From positions 682,001 to 746,000 of the forward strand of contig CAVYXF010000001.1 in NCBI GenBank assembly GCA_963772335.1: a DNA stretch of 64,000 nt, read 5' to 3'. The notes below the pieces were generated by a model, which was not told where the DNA came from, ran no database searches, and worked only from the letters and a program-made list of their open reading frames with translations. Position 1 is the stretch's first letter, and each line of letters opens with the position of its first letter. The stretch comes from CAVYXF01 sp963772335. Lineage in GTDB: Bacteria; Pseudomonadota; Alphaproteobacteria; Rhizobiales; Rhodomicrobiaceae. A program made the position numbers and the translations under genes. Below are positions 9,116 through 18,027 of this stretch, piece after piece.

Positions 9116-9249
9116 GAGACAGGCGGGGAGAGGCCCCGCGCGATTTTTGAGCAATGCCCGCCGCATAACCCGCGCGGCCAAAAACGATCGACCGGCCAAC
9201 AACTACCGGCGCGCAGAAACCAAAACAATGGGCATAGGGAGGAATAACA

Positions 9250-10908
9250 ATGAACGATCGCGAAAGACGTGATTTCGAAGCCGGCCTCGCGGCCGATGTT
9301 GACGACTGGCTGCAGGGCAGGCCCACCCGCCGGGAGTTCATCAAGAAATTCGGGCAGATGACCGGCATGATCGCGCTCTCTGGCGCCGCGCTGCCAACGA
9401 TGGTCGAATGGGCGCTCGCCCAGGCCAAGGTCGATCTCGTCGATCCATCGAAGCCCCTCGGCAAGGCCCAGGAGGCGGCGCTGAAGGCCTCGACCGAAGG
9501 CCCCGCGGACGGGTCGGCTTACCGCGCGGTGCAGGCGGCCAAGAAATACAGCGGCGTCACGCTGAACATGACCTATGAGTCAGGGCTCCAGGCCCTCGAC
9601 CCGCGCAACTTCTCCGGGCCGCTCTGGGAACAGCTCACCGGTATTAAGTCGAATGTCGTCGAGCTCTCGCACCCAGATCAGTATTCGAAACCGGTGGCCG
9701 AGCACATCGCCAATTCCGGCGCCTACGACATCCTCGACATCGAGCCGGCCTGGACGCCCTCGCTCGCCGATGGCGGCGTGATCGCTCCGCTCGACGACTA
9801 CATCGCAAAGTACCTCAACAAGGCCGATCTCGACGACTACCACCCGCTCTACAAGGCCCTTCCGACCTATAAGGGCAAGATCTGGGGCTTCTTCGACGAT
9901 GGCGACATGTTTGCCCTCTATTACCGCAAGGACGTGTTCGGCGATCCCAAGCTGAAGGAGGACTACCAGAAGAAGTTCGGCAAGGCGCTGGAGGTGCCCA
10001 AGACCTGGGAGGACTATGCCCAGGTCGCGCAGTTCATCACCGACAATCTCGCGCCGAACATCTATGGCGCCGGGCATTTCCGTAAGGCGGGCAGCCCCGG
10101 CAACCAGTTCGATTTCCTGCAGCAGTACCGGGCCAATGGCGGCCAATTCTTCGATGGCAATATGAAGGCGCAGCTCGCCTCCGATGCCGGCATCAAGACG
10201 CTTACGAATATGATCGCGGCGAACAAGGCCTCGATCCCGGGCAATAACGAGCTGGACGCCGTCTCGCTCTGGGCCGCGTGGCTCCAGGGCAAGATCGCGA
10301 TGATGTATTCCTGGCCGCCGACCGGCCGCATGAGCGCGGGTTATTCGCAGTCCGACAAGGCGATCAACTTCGTGCCGCAATCGACCATCGTGGAGAAGGT
10401 CGGCTATGCGGTGGTGCCCGGCAACCCCGAGCACGCGACCGGCTATAACAAGGCGCTCGCGGCGGATTCGTCCAACCTCGACGCGGCATACCTGTTCATG
10501 CAGTGGGCGGTCTCACCCCCGGTCTCGCTCGCTCGTGTGATGCTGCCCTACGCGCTGCGCGATCCGTTCCGCCTGTCGCACTTCAAGTCGGACCTCTACG
10601 CCCAGCTCTTCCCGTCGGCGAAGGATTATCTGCGCAACCTGAACAACTCGGCCAATGTCGGGCTGCTCGACATGATCATGCCGGGCTGGCAGGACTATGC
10701 GCTCTCCATCGACCGGATGTGCACGTCGGTCTGGGCCGGCACCGACCCGAAGTCCGCGCTCACGACGGCGGCGGCGGAATGGGATGCCGTGACGCAGCGC
10801 CTGGGGGTCGCCTCGCAGAAGGCCTTCTTCGAGGAATACAAGAAGCTGCCCGGCTCCTCGGCCGACCACACGGTCGAGAAGATGGGCATGGCGGTGAAGC
10901 TGGATTGA
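9250..10908 (+). CDS. Carbohydrate ABC transporter solute-binding protein, Tat-exported
   Basis: A 552-residue family 1 extracellular solute-binding protein. The N-terminus has a twin-arginine signal: TRREFIKKFGQ at about 26-36, then a hydrophobic stretch and a cleavage site near LAQA. Tat export suggests folding in the cytoplasm before transport. Binding-protein marks are LDIEPAWTPSLADGG, GKIWGFFDDGDMFALYYRKD and WLQGKIAMMYSWPPTGR. It is longer than most relatives (about 430 residues). It follows the dehydrogenase and precedes two permease genes, separated from them by an inverted-repeat element. The ligand is unknown; context suggests a sugar or sugar acid fed to the neighbouring enzymes. 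Confidence 0.92.
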   Translation: MNDRERRDFEAGLAADVDDWLQGRPTRREFIKKFGQMTGMIALSGAALPTMVEWALAQAKVDLVDPSKPLGKAQEAALKASTEGPADGSAYRAVQAAKKYSGVTLNMTYESGLQALDPRNFSGPLWEQLTGIKSNVVELSHPDQYSKPVAEHIANSGAYDILDIEPAWTPSLADGGVIAPLDDYIAKYLNKADLDDYHPLYKALPTYKGKIWGFFDDGDMFALYYRKDVFGDPKLKEDYQKKFGKALEVPKTWEDYAQVAQFITDNLAPNIYGAGHFRKAGSPGNQFDFLQQYRANGGQFFDGNMKAQLASDAGIKTLTNMIAANKASIPGNNELDAVSLWAAWLQGKIAMMYSWPPTGRMSAGYSQSDKAINFVPQSTIVEKVGYAVVPGNPEHATGYNKALAADSSNLDAAYLFMQWAVSPPVSLARVMLPYALRDPFRLSHFKSDLYAQLFPSAKDYLRNLNNSANVGLLDMIMPGWQDYALSIDRMCTSVWAGTDPKSALTTAAAEWDAVTQRLGVASQKAFFEEYKKLPGSSADHTVEKMGMAVKLD

Positions 10909-10996
10909 GGCGCAGGGCGGTCTGTCGACGGATCGCCAGTCCGCCTATTCCAGCGACGTCATGAGGATGGATCGAAGAACCGCAACGGGTACGGTC

Positions 10997-11117
10997 GCTC
11001 CCTCTCCCGTGGGGAGAGGGTGGGGGTGAGGGGGTAAAGGACTATCGGTGAGGCGATGTCCTGCCACGCCGACAGCTTGTATCCCTCACCCTAGCCCTCT
11101 CCCCTGGGAGAGGGAAC
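10997..11117. repeat. REP-like palindromic element, copy A
   Basis: The left arm (10997-11032) and the right arm (11083-11117) are near-complementary (CCTCTCCCGTGGGGAGAGGG and CCCTCACCCT...GGGAGAGGGA), with a 50-base loop. Each arm also contains its own small hairpin. The left 36 bases are identical to 24181-24216 in copy B. It lies in the binding-protein/permease gap and is transcribed with the operon. Such palindromes are common in rhizobial genomes. Confidence 0.85.
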
Positions 11118-11162
11118 CGGCCCTGCCAGCGGAAATGCCGAGAGAGCAGATAGCGAGCATGA

Positions 11163-12107
11163 ATGGCTGAAAGCGTCATCGACATCGGACAGGCGAGCGC
11201 CGTCCGCACGCGGCGGCGGCATTCCGCACTGTCTGAATGGAGTGACCGCAATTTCAAATGGCTGCTGGTCGCCCCGGCCGTGCTGCTAATCCTGGCGCTG
11301 TCGGTCTATCCGCTGCTGTTCTCGATCTGGGTGGCGTTCGTCAACTACGACTTCCAGATCCCCGGCCACGCCTTCGTCGGCCTGCTCAATTTCGACCAGG
11401 TGATCAGCGATCCGGTGGCGCGCTGGTCACTCGGCGTCACCGCGATCCTCTCCGCCGCTAACGTGACCATAGAGTTCCTGCTCGGCCTCGCCCTCGCGCT
11501 CGCCATGGTGCGCAGCTTTCCGGGGCGTGGCCTTATCATGTCGCTGCTGATCATCCCGCTGTTTATCAGCCCGGTGATCGTCGGGCAGATGTGGTCGCTG
11601 ATCCTGCAGCGCCCCTTCGGCCCGACCAACTACCTGCTGTCCCAGCTCCTCGGCCAGGAGGTGAACATCTCCTGGCTGACGCAGACGCCGTGGAATTTCA
11701 TTTCGCTGATCATTGCCGATGTTTGGCAGTGGACGCCCTTCATGTTCGTCATCCTGCTCGCCGGGCTGACTGCCATCCCGAGCAACCTCTATGAAGCCGC
11801 CGAGCTCGACGGCGTCAGCGACTGGCAGGCGTTCTGGTCGATCACCCTCCCGCACCTCGGACCGATGATCCTGCTCGCGATCACCTTCCGGCTGCTCGAT
11901 GCGGTGAAGCTGTTCGACACCATCTTCATCATGACCGGCGGCGGGCCGGGCACGCAGACCTATTCGACCTCCTTCTACCTCTACACGCTCGGCTTCACCC
12001 AGTTTCACCTCTCCAACGCTACGGCGGGCGCCTGGATCTTCCTGATCCTGACGCTGATCGTGATTACCGTGCTAGTGCGGCGGCTGCTCAAAGTGGAGGA
12101 GCGCTGA
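11163..12107 (+). CDS. Carbohydrate ABC transporter permease (MalF/UgpA type)
   Basis: A 314-residue inner-membrane permease with six predicted helices, the first at about 33-55 (WLLVAPAVLLILALSVYPLL). The cytoplasmic EAA loop is clear: EAAELDGVSDWQAFWSITLP, which docks onto the ATPase. The C-terminus TAGAWIFLILTLIVITVLV is the last helix. The start codon ATGGCTGAAAG at 11163 has no strong ribosome-binding site. It overlaps the next permease by one base, so the two are translationally coupled. Confidence 0.93.
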   Translation: MAESVIDIGQASAVRTRRRHSALSEWSDRNFKWLLVAPAVLLILALSVYPLLFSIWVAFVNYDFQIPGHAFVGLLNFDQVISDPVARWSLGVTAILSAANVTIEFLLGLALALAMVRSFPGRGLIMSLLIIPLFISPVIVGQMWSLILQRPFGPTNYLLSQLLGQEVNISWLTQTPWNFISLIIADVWQWTPFMFVILLAGLTAIPSNLYEAAELDGVSDWQAFWSITLPHLGPMILLAITFRLLDAVKLFDTIFIMTGGGPGTQTYSTSFYLYTLGFTQFHLSNATAGAWIFLILTLIVITVLVRRLLKVEER

Positions 12108-12955
12108 TGGCAGCCGTCATACCCACGACACGCCGGCGCCGCCGTTCCCTGCCGATCGGGCGCATTCTGTTCCTGAGCCTTTGGCTGATCTTCCTGCTGG
12201 CGCCACTCTACTGGCTGCTCATCACCTCGATCAAGCCGAGCAACGACTATCTGGCGGTGCCGCCGGTCTGGTTTCCCAGTGAGCCGACGCTCCTGCACTA
12301 TACCGCGGCGCTATTCTCCTATCGCGGCCTGCAAGGGCTAACCAACAGCCTTATCATCTCGCTCTCGGCGACGGTGCTCTCCGCCTTCTTCGGCACGCTT
12401 ATGGCCTATAGCCTTGCCCGCTTCAACACCGGCGGGCAGCATCTCTCCTTCTGGGTGCTGTCGCAGCGTTTCCTGCCGCCGGTCGCGGTGATCCTGCCGA
12501 TTTTCCTGATCTACCGGTCGTTCCGCCTCACCGATACGCATGTCGGCCTGATCCTTGCCTATACGGTGTTCACGCTGCCGCTGACGGTGTGGATGATGTT
12601 CGCCTATTTCCGCCAGCTTCCACGCTCGATGGAGGATGCCGCGCTCGTCGATGGCTGCTCGCGCTGGCAGTCGTTCTGGAGCGTCGCGGTGCCGCTGGCG
12701 GTGCCGGGCATCATTGCCGCGGCGATCTTCGCCTTCATCGCCTGCTGGACCGAGTTCTTCTTCGCCCTGGTGCTGACCAGCCGCTACGCCTTTACGCTGC
12801 CCACCGTGTTCCGAGCCTTCCTTGGCTTCCAGGGAGCGCAATATGGCGAGGCAAGCGCGCTGGCGATCGTGTCGCTGGTGCCATCCATTGCATTGGGCAT
12901 CCTCGTGCAGCGCCATCTGGTGCGCGGGCTGACGATGGGCGCGGTGCGCGGATGA
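12107..12955 (+). CDS. Carbohydrate ABC transporter permease (MalG/UgpE type)
   Basis: A 282-residue second permease subunit. It has six membrane segments, the typical ITSIKPSNDYLAVPP after the first helix and the EAA loop MEDAALVDGCSRWQSFWSVA. It ends with the usual RHLVRGLTMGAVRG tail of this subfamily. The ATG overlaps the preceding stop (TGATG). Confidence 0.93.
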   Translation: MAAVIPTTRRRRRSLPIGRILFLSLWLIFLLAPLYWLLITSIKPSNDYLAVPPVWFPSEPTLLHYTAALFSYRGLQGLTNSLIISLSATVLSAFFGTLMAYSLARFNTGGQHLSFWVLSQRFLPPVAVILPIFLIYRSFRLTDTHVGLILAYTVFTLPLTVWMMFAYFRQLPRSMEDAALVDGCSRWQSFWSVAVPLAVPGIIAAAIFAFIACWTEFFFALVLTSRYAFTLPTVFRAFLGFQGAQYGEASALAIVSLVPSIALGILVQRHLVRGLTMGAVRG

Positions 12956-13041
12956 TACGAGGCGACCGCCGGAGCCACACACTGGGTTTCTCGCCGGGAG
13001 CGAGGCCAGTCGGACGCAGTCATGCAGATGGGGAGCCGCAT

Positions 13042-14143
13042 ATGGCGAGCGTAGGGATCAGGGGGCTACACAAGCACTTCGGCGGGGTGCACGCGGTGCG
13101 CGGCATCGACCTCGACATCGCCGATGGCGAGTTCGCGGTGTTGGTCGGCCCGTCCGGCTGCGGCAAGAGCACGCTTTTGCGTACCATCGCCGGCCTCGAG
13201 GAGGTCGACGAAGGCACCATCGAGATCGGCGGCGAGGTGGTGAACGACGTGCGACCGCGCGACCGCGACGTCGCCATGGTGTTCCAGGACTACGCGCTCT
13301 ACCCGCATATGACGGCGGCGAAGAATATCGGCTTCGGGCTGAAGGCGCGCAAATTCCCCAAGGCCGAGATCGAGGCGCGGGTGAAGCGCGCCAGCGAAAT
13401 GCTCGGCATCACCAAGCTCTTGGGCCGTTATCCGCGCCAGCTCTCCGGCGGCCAGCGCCAGCGCGTCGCGATCGGGCGCGCCATCGTGCGCAATCCACAG
13501 CTCTTCCTGTTCGACGAGCCGCTCTCCAATCTCGACGCCCAGCTTCGCGACGAGATGCGTGGCGAAATCAAGCGCCTGCACCACCAGCTCCCGACCACGA
13601 TGATCTACGTCACCCACGACCAGATCGAGGCGATGACGCTCGCCGATCGCATTGTCTTGATGCGCGACGGGCTGATCGAGCAGCAGGGCGCTCCCCTTGA
13701 CCTGTTCGAGCGGCCGAAGACGCGCTTCGTCGCGGGCTTCCTCGGCTCGCCGCAAATGTGCTTCCTGCCCGGACGGCTGGTCCGCAGCGATGCGGGCGAC
13801 CAGATCCAGCTCGGCGAGGGCGGGACCGTCTCTGCCGCTGCCGCGCAGCCGCAAGCTGAACGGCGCTGGCGACGGCACCGCCGTCCTGCTTGGCCTGAGG
13901 CCCGAGCATCTGATCCGCGCCCACGGCACGCCGCCCGAAGGCACGGTGCGCTATGACGCGACCATCGAGCTGCTGCAGCCGACCGGCTCGCGCAGCTACG
14001 CCACCTTCCGGCTGGGCGGCAAGCCCGTGGTGGCCGAGCTCCAGGCGCATGATGTGAGCCGGCCCGGCGAGAAGATCCCCATCGACATCAATCTGATGCG
14101 CGCCTCGTTGTTCGATGCCGCATCCGAGAAGACAATATTGTAA
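13042..14143 (+). pseudogene. Sugar ABC transporter ATPase (UgpC/MalK type), frameshifted in the C-terminal domain
   Basis: The start at 13042 follows GGGAG at 13030-13034. The nucleotide-binding domain is complete: Walker A VGPSGCGKST, Q-loop VFQDYALYPHM, signature LSGGQRQR, Walker B LFLFDEPLSNLDAQ and H-loop YVTHDQIEAMT. Near residue 261 an extra G in the run at 13822-13824 shifts the frame. Read on, the original frame ends at 13956 with unrelated sequence, while the +1 frame continues as LGLRPEHLIRAHGTPPEG to the stop at 14141-14143. The lost part is the regulatory OB-like (TOBE) domain. The NBD alone might still work, so loss of function is not certain. It could also be a sequencing error in a G run. 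Confidence 0.87.
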
Positions 14144-14153
14144 GGAGGGCGCG

Positions 14154-16076
14154 ATGGCAGAGCTAAGCCGAGCGGTCAAGCTGTGCGGTACGGAGCAGGT
14201 CGACCCGCCGAGCCGTCTCTTGCGCGCCGGTCCCCTCTCTGCCGAGCTGGAGAACGGGCAGCTCCGTTATATCCGCATCGGCGGCGTCGAGGTGCTGCGG
14301 GCCATCGCCTATCTGGTGCGCGACGAGAACTGGGGCACTTTCACGCCCACGCTGGAGAACCTGAAGATCGAGGAAGGCTCAGGCGGCTTCACGGTCACCT
14401 ATCACGCCACCTGCAAGGACGATAAGCGCAGCTTCGCCTACGACGCCCGGATTGCCGGCCGGAGCGACGGCTCGCTGGACTTCGAAGTTGTCGCCGAGCC
14501 GCTGACCGACGTCGAGACAAATCGCACCGGTTTCATTGTCCTGCATCCGGTGAAGGGCGTGGCAGGTTTTCCGGTGAAGGTGCTGCATGTCGACGGGCGC
14601 GAGGAGCTCTCGCAGTTTCCTGAGACCATCGATCCCGATTGCCCGTTCCGCGACATCCGCGCGCTCTCCCATGAGGTGATGCCGGGCGTGTGGGCCACCT
14701 GCACAATGGAAGGCGACACCTTCGAGATGGAGGACCAGCGCAACTGGTCAGATGCTTCCTACAAGACCTATGTCCGTCCGCTGGCACGGCCCTGGCCTTA
14801 TATCCTGCCGAAGGGCGTGAAGGTCGAGCAGGCCGTGCGGCTCTCGATCTCTGGCATCATCCCAGCCGACGCCGCAAGCAGCAGCAGCAAGAAGCCGATC
14901 GAAATCCGCTTAGGCGAGGACACCGGCGTGATGCCGGCGATTGGCATTGGCGTGCCGGCTGAAGAAGCCGAGGCAGCGCTTCGCGCCATCAATCTGGTCC
15001 GAGAGCTCGGGCCGAAATGGCTGGTCTGCCAGGTCGATCTGCGGCAGGGGCATGGTCCCAAACAGCTTGATCTCTATCGCCGGCTCGGCGAGGAGACCGG
15101 CGCCGAGATCGTACTGGAAATCGTGACCACCGGCGGCATGAACCCGGCCGCCGACCTCAAGCCGCTCGGCGAGGCGGTGCATGCCGCCGGCCTCACGCCC
15201 TCGGCCATTGCGGTCTTCCCCGCCGAGCACATGAAATCGGTGCTGCCCGGCTCGCCCTGGCCTGTCATGCCGAGCTTCGAGGAGATTTACGGCGCGGCGC
15301 GCGAGGCCTTTCCGGGCGTCAAGCTTGGCGGCGGCATGGCCACCTATTTCACCGAGCTCAATCGCAAGCGCCCGCCGGCCGCACTGCTCGACTATGTCAC
15401 CCACACCACCTGCCCGAACGTCCATGCCGCGGATGACCGCTCGGTGATGGAGACGCTGGAAACCCTCCCCTACATCATCCAGTCGACCTACGCCTTCATG
15501 GGCGACAGGCTGGCCTATCGGATCGGTCCCAGCCAGCTCGGCTGCCGCGAAAACCCCTATGGCAAGAGCACGACGCCGAACCCGGACGGCGGCCGGGTCT
15601 GCCTCAGCCGCATCGATCCGCGCCAGCGCGGCCTATTCAATGCCGCATGGACACTCGGCTATGTCGCGGCGCTGGCGCACGGCGGTCTCGAGGCGGTCGC
15701 GCTGGGTGCGCCCACCGAGCCGTTTGGCTGTATTCAGAGCAATGGAAGCGCGGTCTTTCCCGCGTTCCATGTGATCAGAGGCCTTGCGCAGCTCTCGGGC
15801 AAACCGCTGCGCCAGATCGTGCCCTCGCCCGAGGGAGCGGTCGATGGGATCGCCGTGCGGGACGGCGACATGACCCTGCTCTGGCTCGCCAACCTCACCA
15901 AGGATACACAGACGGTGACACTTCCCGCCGGTACAGGCGCCGTGGCTGTCCTCGACGAAACGACATTCGACCGGGCGCTAAACGACCCGGCGGCAATGCA
16001 GGCACTCCGCAAGCCGGCGGATGGCCCATCGCTCTCCTTGAGCGCCTATGCCGTCGCATGTTGCGAGATCGGCTGA
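14154..16076 (+). CDS. D-apionate-lactonase-like protein
   Basis: A 640-residue cytoplasmic protein with a strong ribosome-binding site AAGGAGGG (14142-14149) before the ATG at 14154. From memory it resembles the D-apionate lactonase family (ApnL, EC 3.1.1.115): LRYIRIGGVEVLRAIAYLVR, WGTFTPTLENL, HVDGREELSQFP and FEMEDQRNWSDASYKTYVRP are typical stretches. The N-terminal half looks like a beta-sandwich and residues 255-520 like a TIM-barrel (LGPKWLVCQVDLRQG, VKLGGGMATYFTELNRKRPP). ApnL opens the lactone formed by oxidation of D-apiose. No ApnO or ApsD homologue is nearby, so the true sugar lactone may differ. It ends the plus-strand sugar operon. Confidence 0.75.
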   Translation: MAELSRAVKLCGTEQVDPPSRLLRAGPLSAELENGQLRYIRIGGVEVLRAIAYLVRDENWGTFTPTLENLKIEEGSGGFTVTYHATCKDDKRSFAYDARIAGRSDGSLDFEVVAEPLTDVETNRTGFIVLHPVKGVAGFPVKVLHVDGREELSQFPETIDPDCPFRDIRALSHEVMPGVWATCTMEGDTFEMEDQRNWSDASYKTYVRPLARPWPYILPKGVKVEQAVRLSISGIIPADAASSSSKKPIEIRLGEDTGVMPAIGIGVPAEEAEAALRAINLVRELGPKWLVCQVDLRQGHGPKQLDLYRRLGEETGAEIVLEIVTTGGMNPAADLKPLGEAVHAAGLTPSAIAVFPAEHMKSVLPGSPWPVMPSFEEIYGAAREAFPGVKLGGGMATYFTELNRKRPPAALLDYVTHTTCPNVHAADDRSVMETLETLPYIIQSTYAFMGDRLAYRIGPSQLGCRENPYGKSTTPNPDGGRVCLSRIDPRQRGLFNAAWTLGYVAALAHGGLEAVALGAPTEPFGCIQSNGSAVFPAFHVIRGLAQLSGKPLRQIVPSPEGAVDGIAVRDGDMTLLWLANLTKDTQTVTLPAGTGAVAVLDETTFDRALNDPAAMQALRKPADGPSLSLSAYAVACCEIG

Positions 16077-16173
16077 TAGCATAGCCGGACATGAACGGCG
16101 CGAACCATGCTCTGCCATTCTTATTAAGGATTGGTGGGCGAGAATGCGCGCCGTTCACCGACCGGACCGGCTC

Positions 16174-17004
16174 ATGAAAATTGCTACCTTCAATGTCAAC
16201 GGCATCAATGGCCGGCTCTCCGTCCTGCTTCGCTGGCTCGAAGAAGCCGAGCCGGACGTGGTTTGTCTTCAAGAACTGAAGGCGCAGCAGGAGAAATTCC
16301 CGGCGGCGGCGCTGTCCAAGGCAGGCTATGGCGCGATCTGGCATGGGCAGAAGAGCTGGAACGGCGTCGCCATCCTGGCGCGCGGCGGGGAGCCGGTCGA
16401 AACCCGACGCGGCCTGCCCGGGGATCCCGACGACACCCATAGCCGCTACATTGAGGCGGCCGTCGACGGGCTGCTGATCGGCTGTCTCTATCTGCCGAAC
16501 GGCAATCCGGCGCCGGGTCCAAAATTCGACTACAAGCTGCGTTGGTTTACGCGCCTGACTGCCCATGCGGCGGAGCTGCTTGCCAGCGGCGCGCCGGTCG
16601 CGCTCGTCGGCGACTACAATGTCATGCCGACCGATCTCGACGTCTACAAACCCGAGCGCTGGGTGGATGACGCCCTATTCCGCCCGGAGGTGCGCACCGC
16701 CTTCCATGAGCTCGTGGCGCAAGGCTGGACGGATGCACTGCGTAAGCTGCATCCGGGCGAACGGATCTATACGTTCTGGGACTATTTCCGCAATGCCTAC
16801 GCGCGCAATGCTGGCCTCCGCCTCGATCATTTCCTGCTCAGTCCGACGGTCGCCAAACGCCTTCGCGCGGCGGATGTCGACCGCGAGGTGCGTGGCTGGG
16901 AAAAAGCGAGCGACCACGCGCCGGTTTGGATCGAGCTGGCCGAGGCGAGCGCGAAGCCTGCCAGCAGGCGCCCTCGGCCTGTGAAGTCCCCAGGCGCAAG
17001 CTGA
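16174..17004 (+). CDS. xthA: Exodeoxyribonuclease III
   Basis: A 276-residue AP endonuclease/3'-5' exonuclease of base-excision repair. All family motifs are present: FNVNGINGRL at the start, LQELKAQ (metal Glu), LYLPNGNP, GDYNVMP, LRLDHFLLS and the catalytic SDHAPV near 255. The start at 16174 gives the canonical MKIATFNVNG; an in-frame ATG at 16144 would add ten residues. It is 97 bases after the lactonase gene and is probably a separate transcription unit between the two sugar operons. Confidence 0.95.
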   Translation: MKIATFNVNGINGRLSVLLRWLEEAEPDVVCLQELKAQQEKFPAAALSKAGYGAIWHGQKSWNGVAILARGGEPVETRRGLPGDPDDTHSRYIEAAVDGLLIGCLYLPNGNPAPGPKFDYKLRWFTRLTAHAAELLASGAPVALVGDYNVMPTDLDVYKPERWVDDALFRPEVRTAFHELVAQGWTDALRKLHPGERIYTFWDYFRNAYARNAGLRLDHFLLSPTVAKRLRAADVDREVRGWEKASDHAPVWIELAEASAKPASRRPRPVKSPGAS

Positions 17005-17009
17005 TCCGC

Positions 17010-17909
17010 TCAGGCGCGCTGGATCGGCTCTGCCCTGAAAATGGTGGTAACGCTATGACTGCTGCCGGGCTCACCCGCCGGTGCGAGGACATGCACACCG
17101 GTGTCGATGCCCGGCGTCATCCAGTTGAAGGCATCGTTCATGTTCTCGACCGGTTCGACGCAGAAGAAGTCGGCCCACTGCGGTGTGTAGACCACCAGAT
17201 GCTTCAGGTTTTCATTACCTTCAATCGAGAGGCTATAGGACCGATCTGGCCATTCAATGACCGCCTTCCGGCTCCAGCCCGCGAAGCAATGGTCGAGATC
17301 GAGGTCGGCGATCTTGAGCCCTCGCGAAAAATCTAATGCCGACGGCAGCTCGACGCGCCGGATCGGGATCTGCTGATTTGTCGACTCCCATAGATGCGTT
17401 AGCCCGGTTGTCAGAGTCACGCCCTCGGTTTTCGCAAAATAGGGGTGGTGGCCAAGGCCGGCCGGCATCGCTTTGTCCGACAGATTGCTAACCCCGAGGC
17501 GGACGATGAGGCTGTCCGGTGTCATCTCGAAGTTTTGCGTCGCCCGATACGACCAGGGCCAGGCATCCGCTTTGTACTCATAGGCGAGCGTGGCAGTCGC
17601 CGGCGTCTGCTCTATCACCTCCCAGACGGCGCGCCAGCCCTGCCCGTGCAGCGGGTGCGGGTGGTCGTCCATATTGGGCGGCAATGTCACCCGGCGGCCC
17701 TCAAACGTGAAAACACCATTGGCAACGCGGTTGGAGAACGGCACGAGCGGAAAAGAGGCCATGCCCCGCGCATCGCCAGAGGCAATGCCTTCCGCGGACG
17801 CGCGCCGCATCATGTCCTGTCCGTCATAGCTGCAAGCGGAGATGCTGCCACCGATCTCCGGGAGCAGCTCCAACTGCCAGCGGTAATGCGCCAAGGTGAT
17901 TTTGTTCAT
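17010..17909 (-). CDS. Aldose 1-epimerase
   Basis: A 299-residue galactose-mutarotase-like protein. Residues of the active site are visible: NRVANGVFTFEGR, HPHPLHGQGWR (catalytic His pair), GLGHHPYF and the general-base Glu in CVEPVENMNDAF. It interconverts alpha and beta anomers of an aldose. It is the last gene of the minus-strand sugar operon and ends five bases from xthA, which runs towards it. Having both this gene and the related DUF4432 gene upstream suggests that anomer specificity matters for the downstream dehydrogenase. Confidence 0.9.
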   Translation of the reverse strand: MNKITLAHYRWQLELLPEIGGSISACSYDGQDMMRRASAEGIASGDARGMASFPLVPFSNRVANGVFTFEGRRVTLPPNMDDHPHPLHGQGWRAVWEVIEQTPATATLAYEYKADAWPWSYRATQNFEMTPDSLIVRLGVSNLSDKAMPAGLGHHPYFAKTEGVTLTTGLTHLWESTNQQIPIRRVELPSALDFSRGLKIADLDLDHCFAGWSRKAVIEWPDRSYSLSIEGNENLKHLVVYTPQWADFFCVEPVENMNDAFNWMTPGIDTGVHVLAPAGEPGSSHSVTTIFRAEPIQRA

Positions 17910-18027
17910 GGTCCGAGTTCGCCGCGTTTTTGGAGGTTAGCCGTCTTTGAATTATGCCCGCCGCACTTGTCTGCTCAGTCGTGCACTACCACGCAGCACA
18001 CACGGCCCGCATGCGCGTTGCGGGCTT

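Noticed and set aside
10997..11117. Palindromes considered as CRISPR or IS ends
   Set aside because: No regularly spaced repeats and no transposase; the structure fits REP-like elements.
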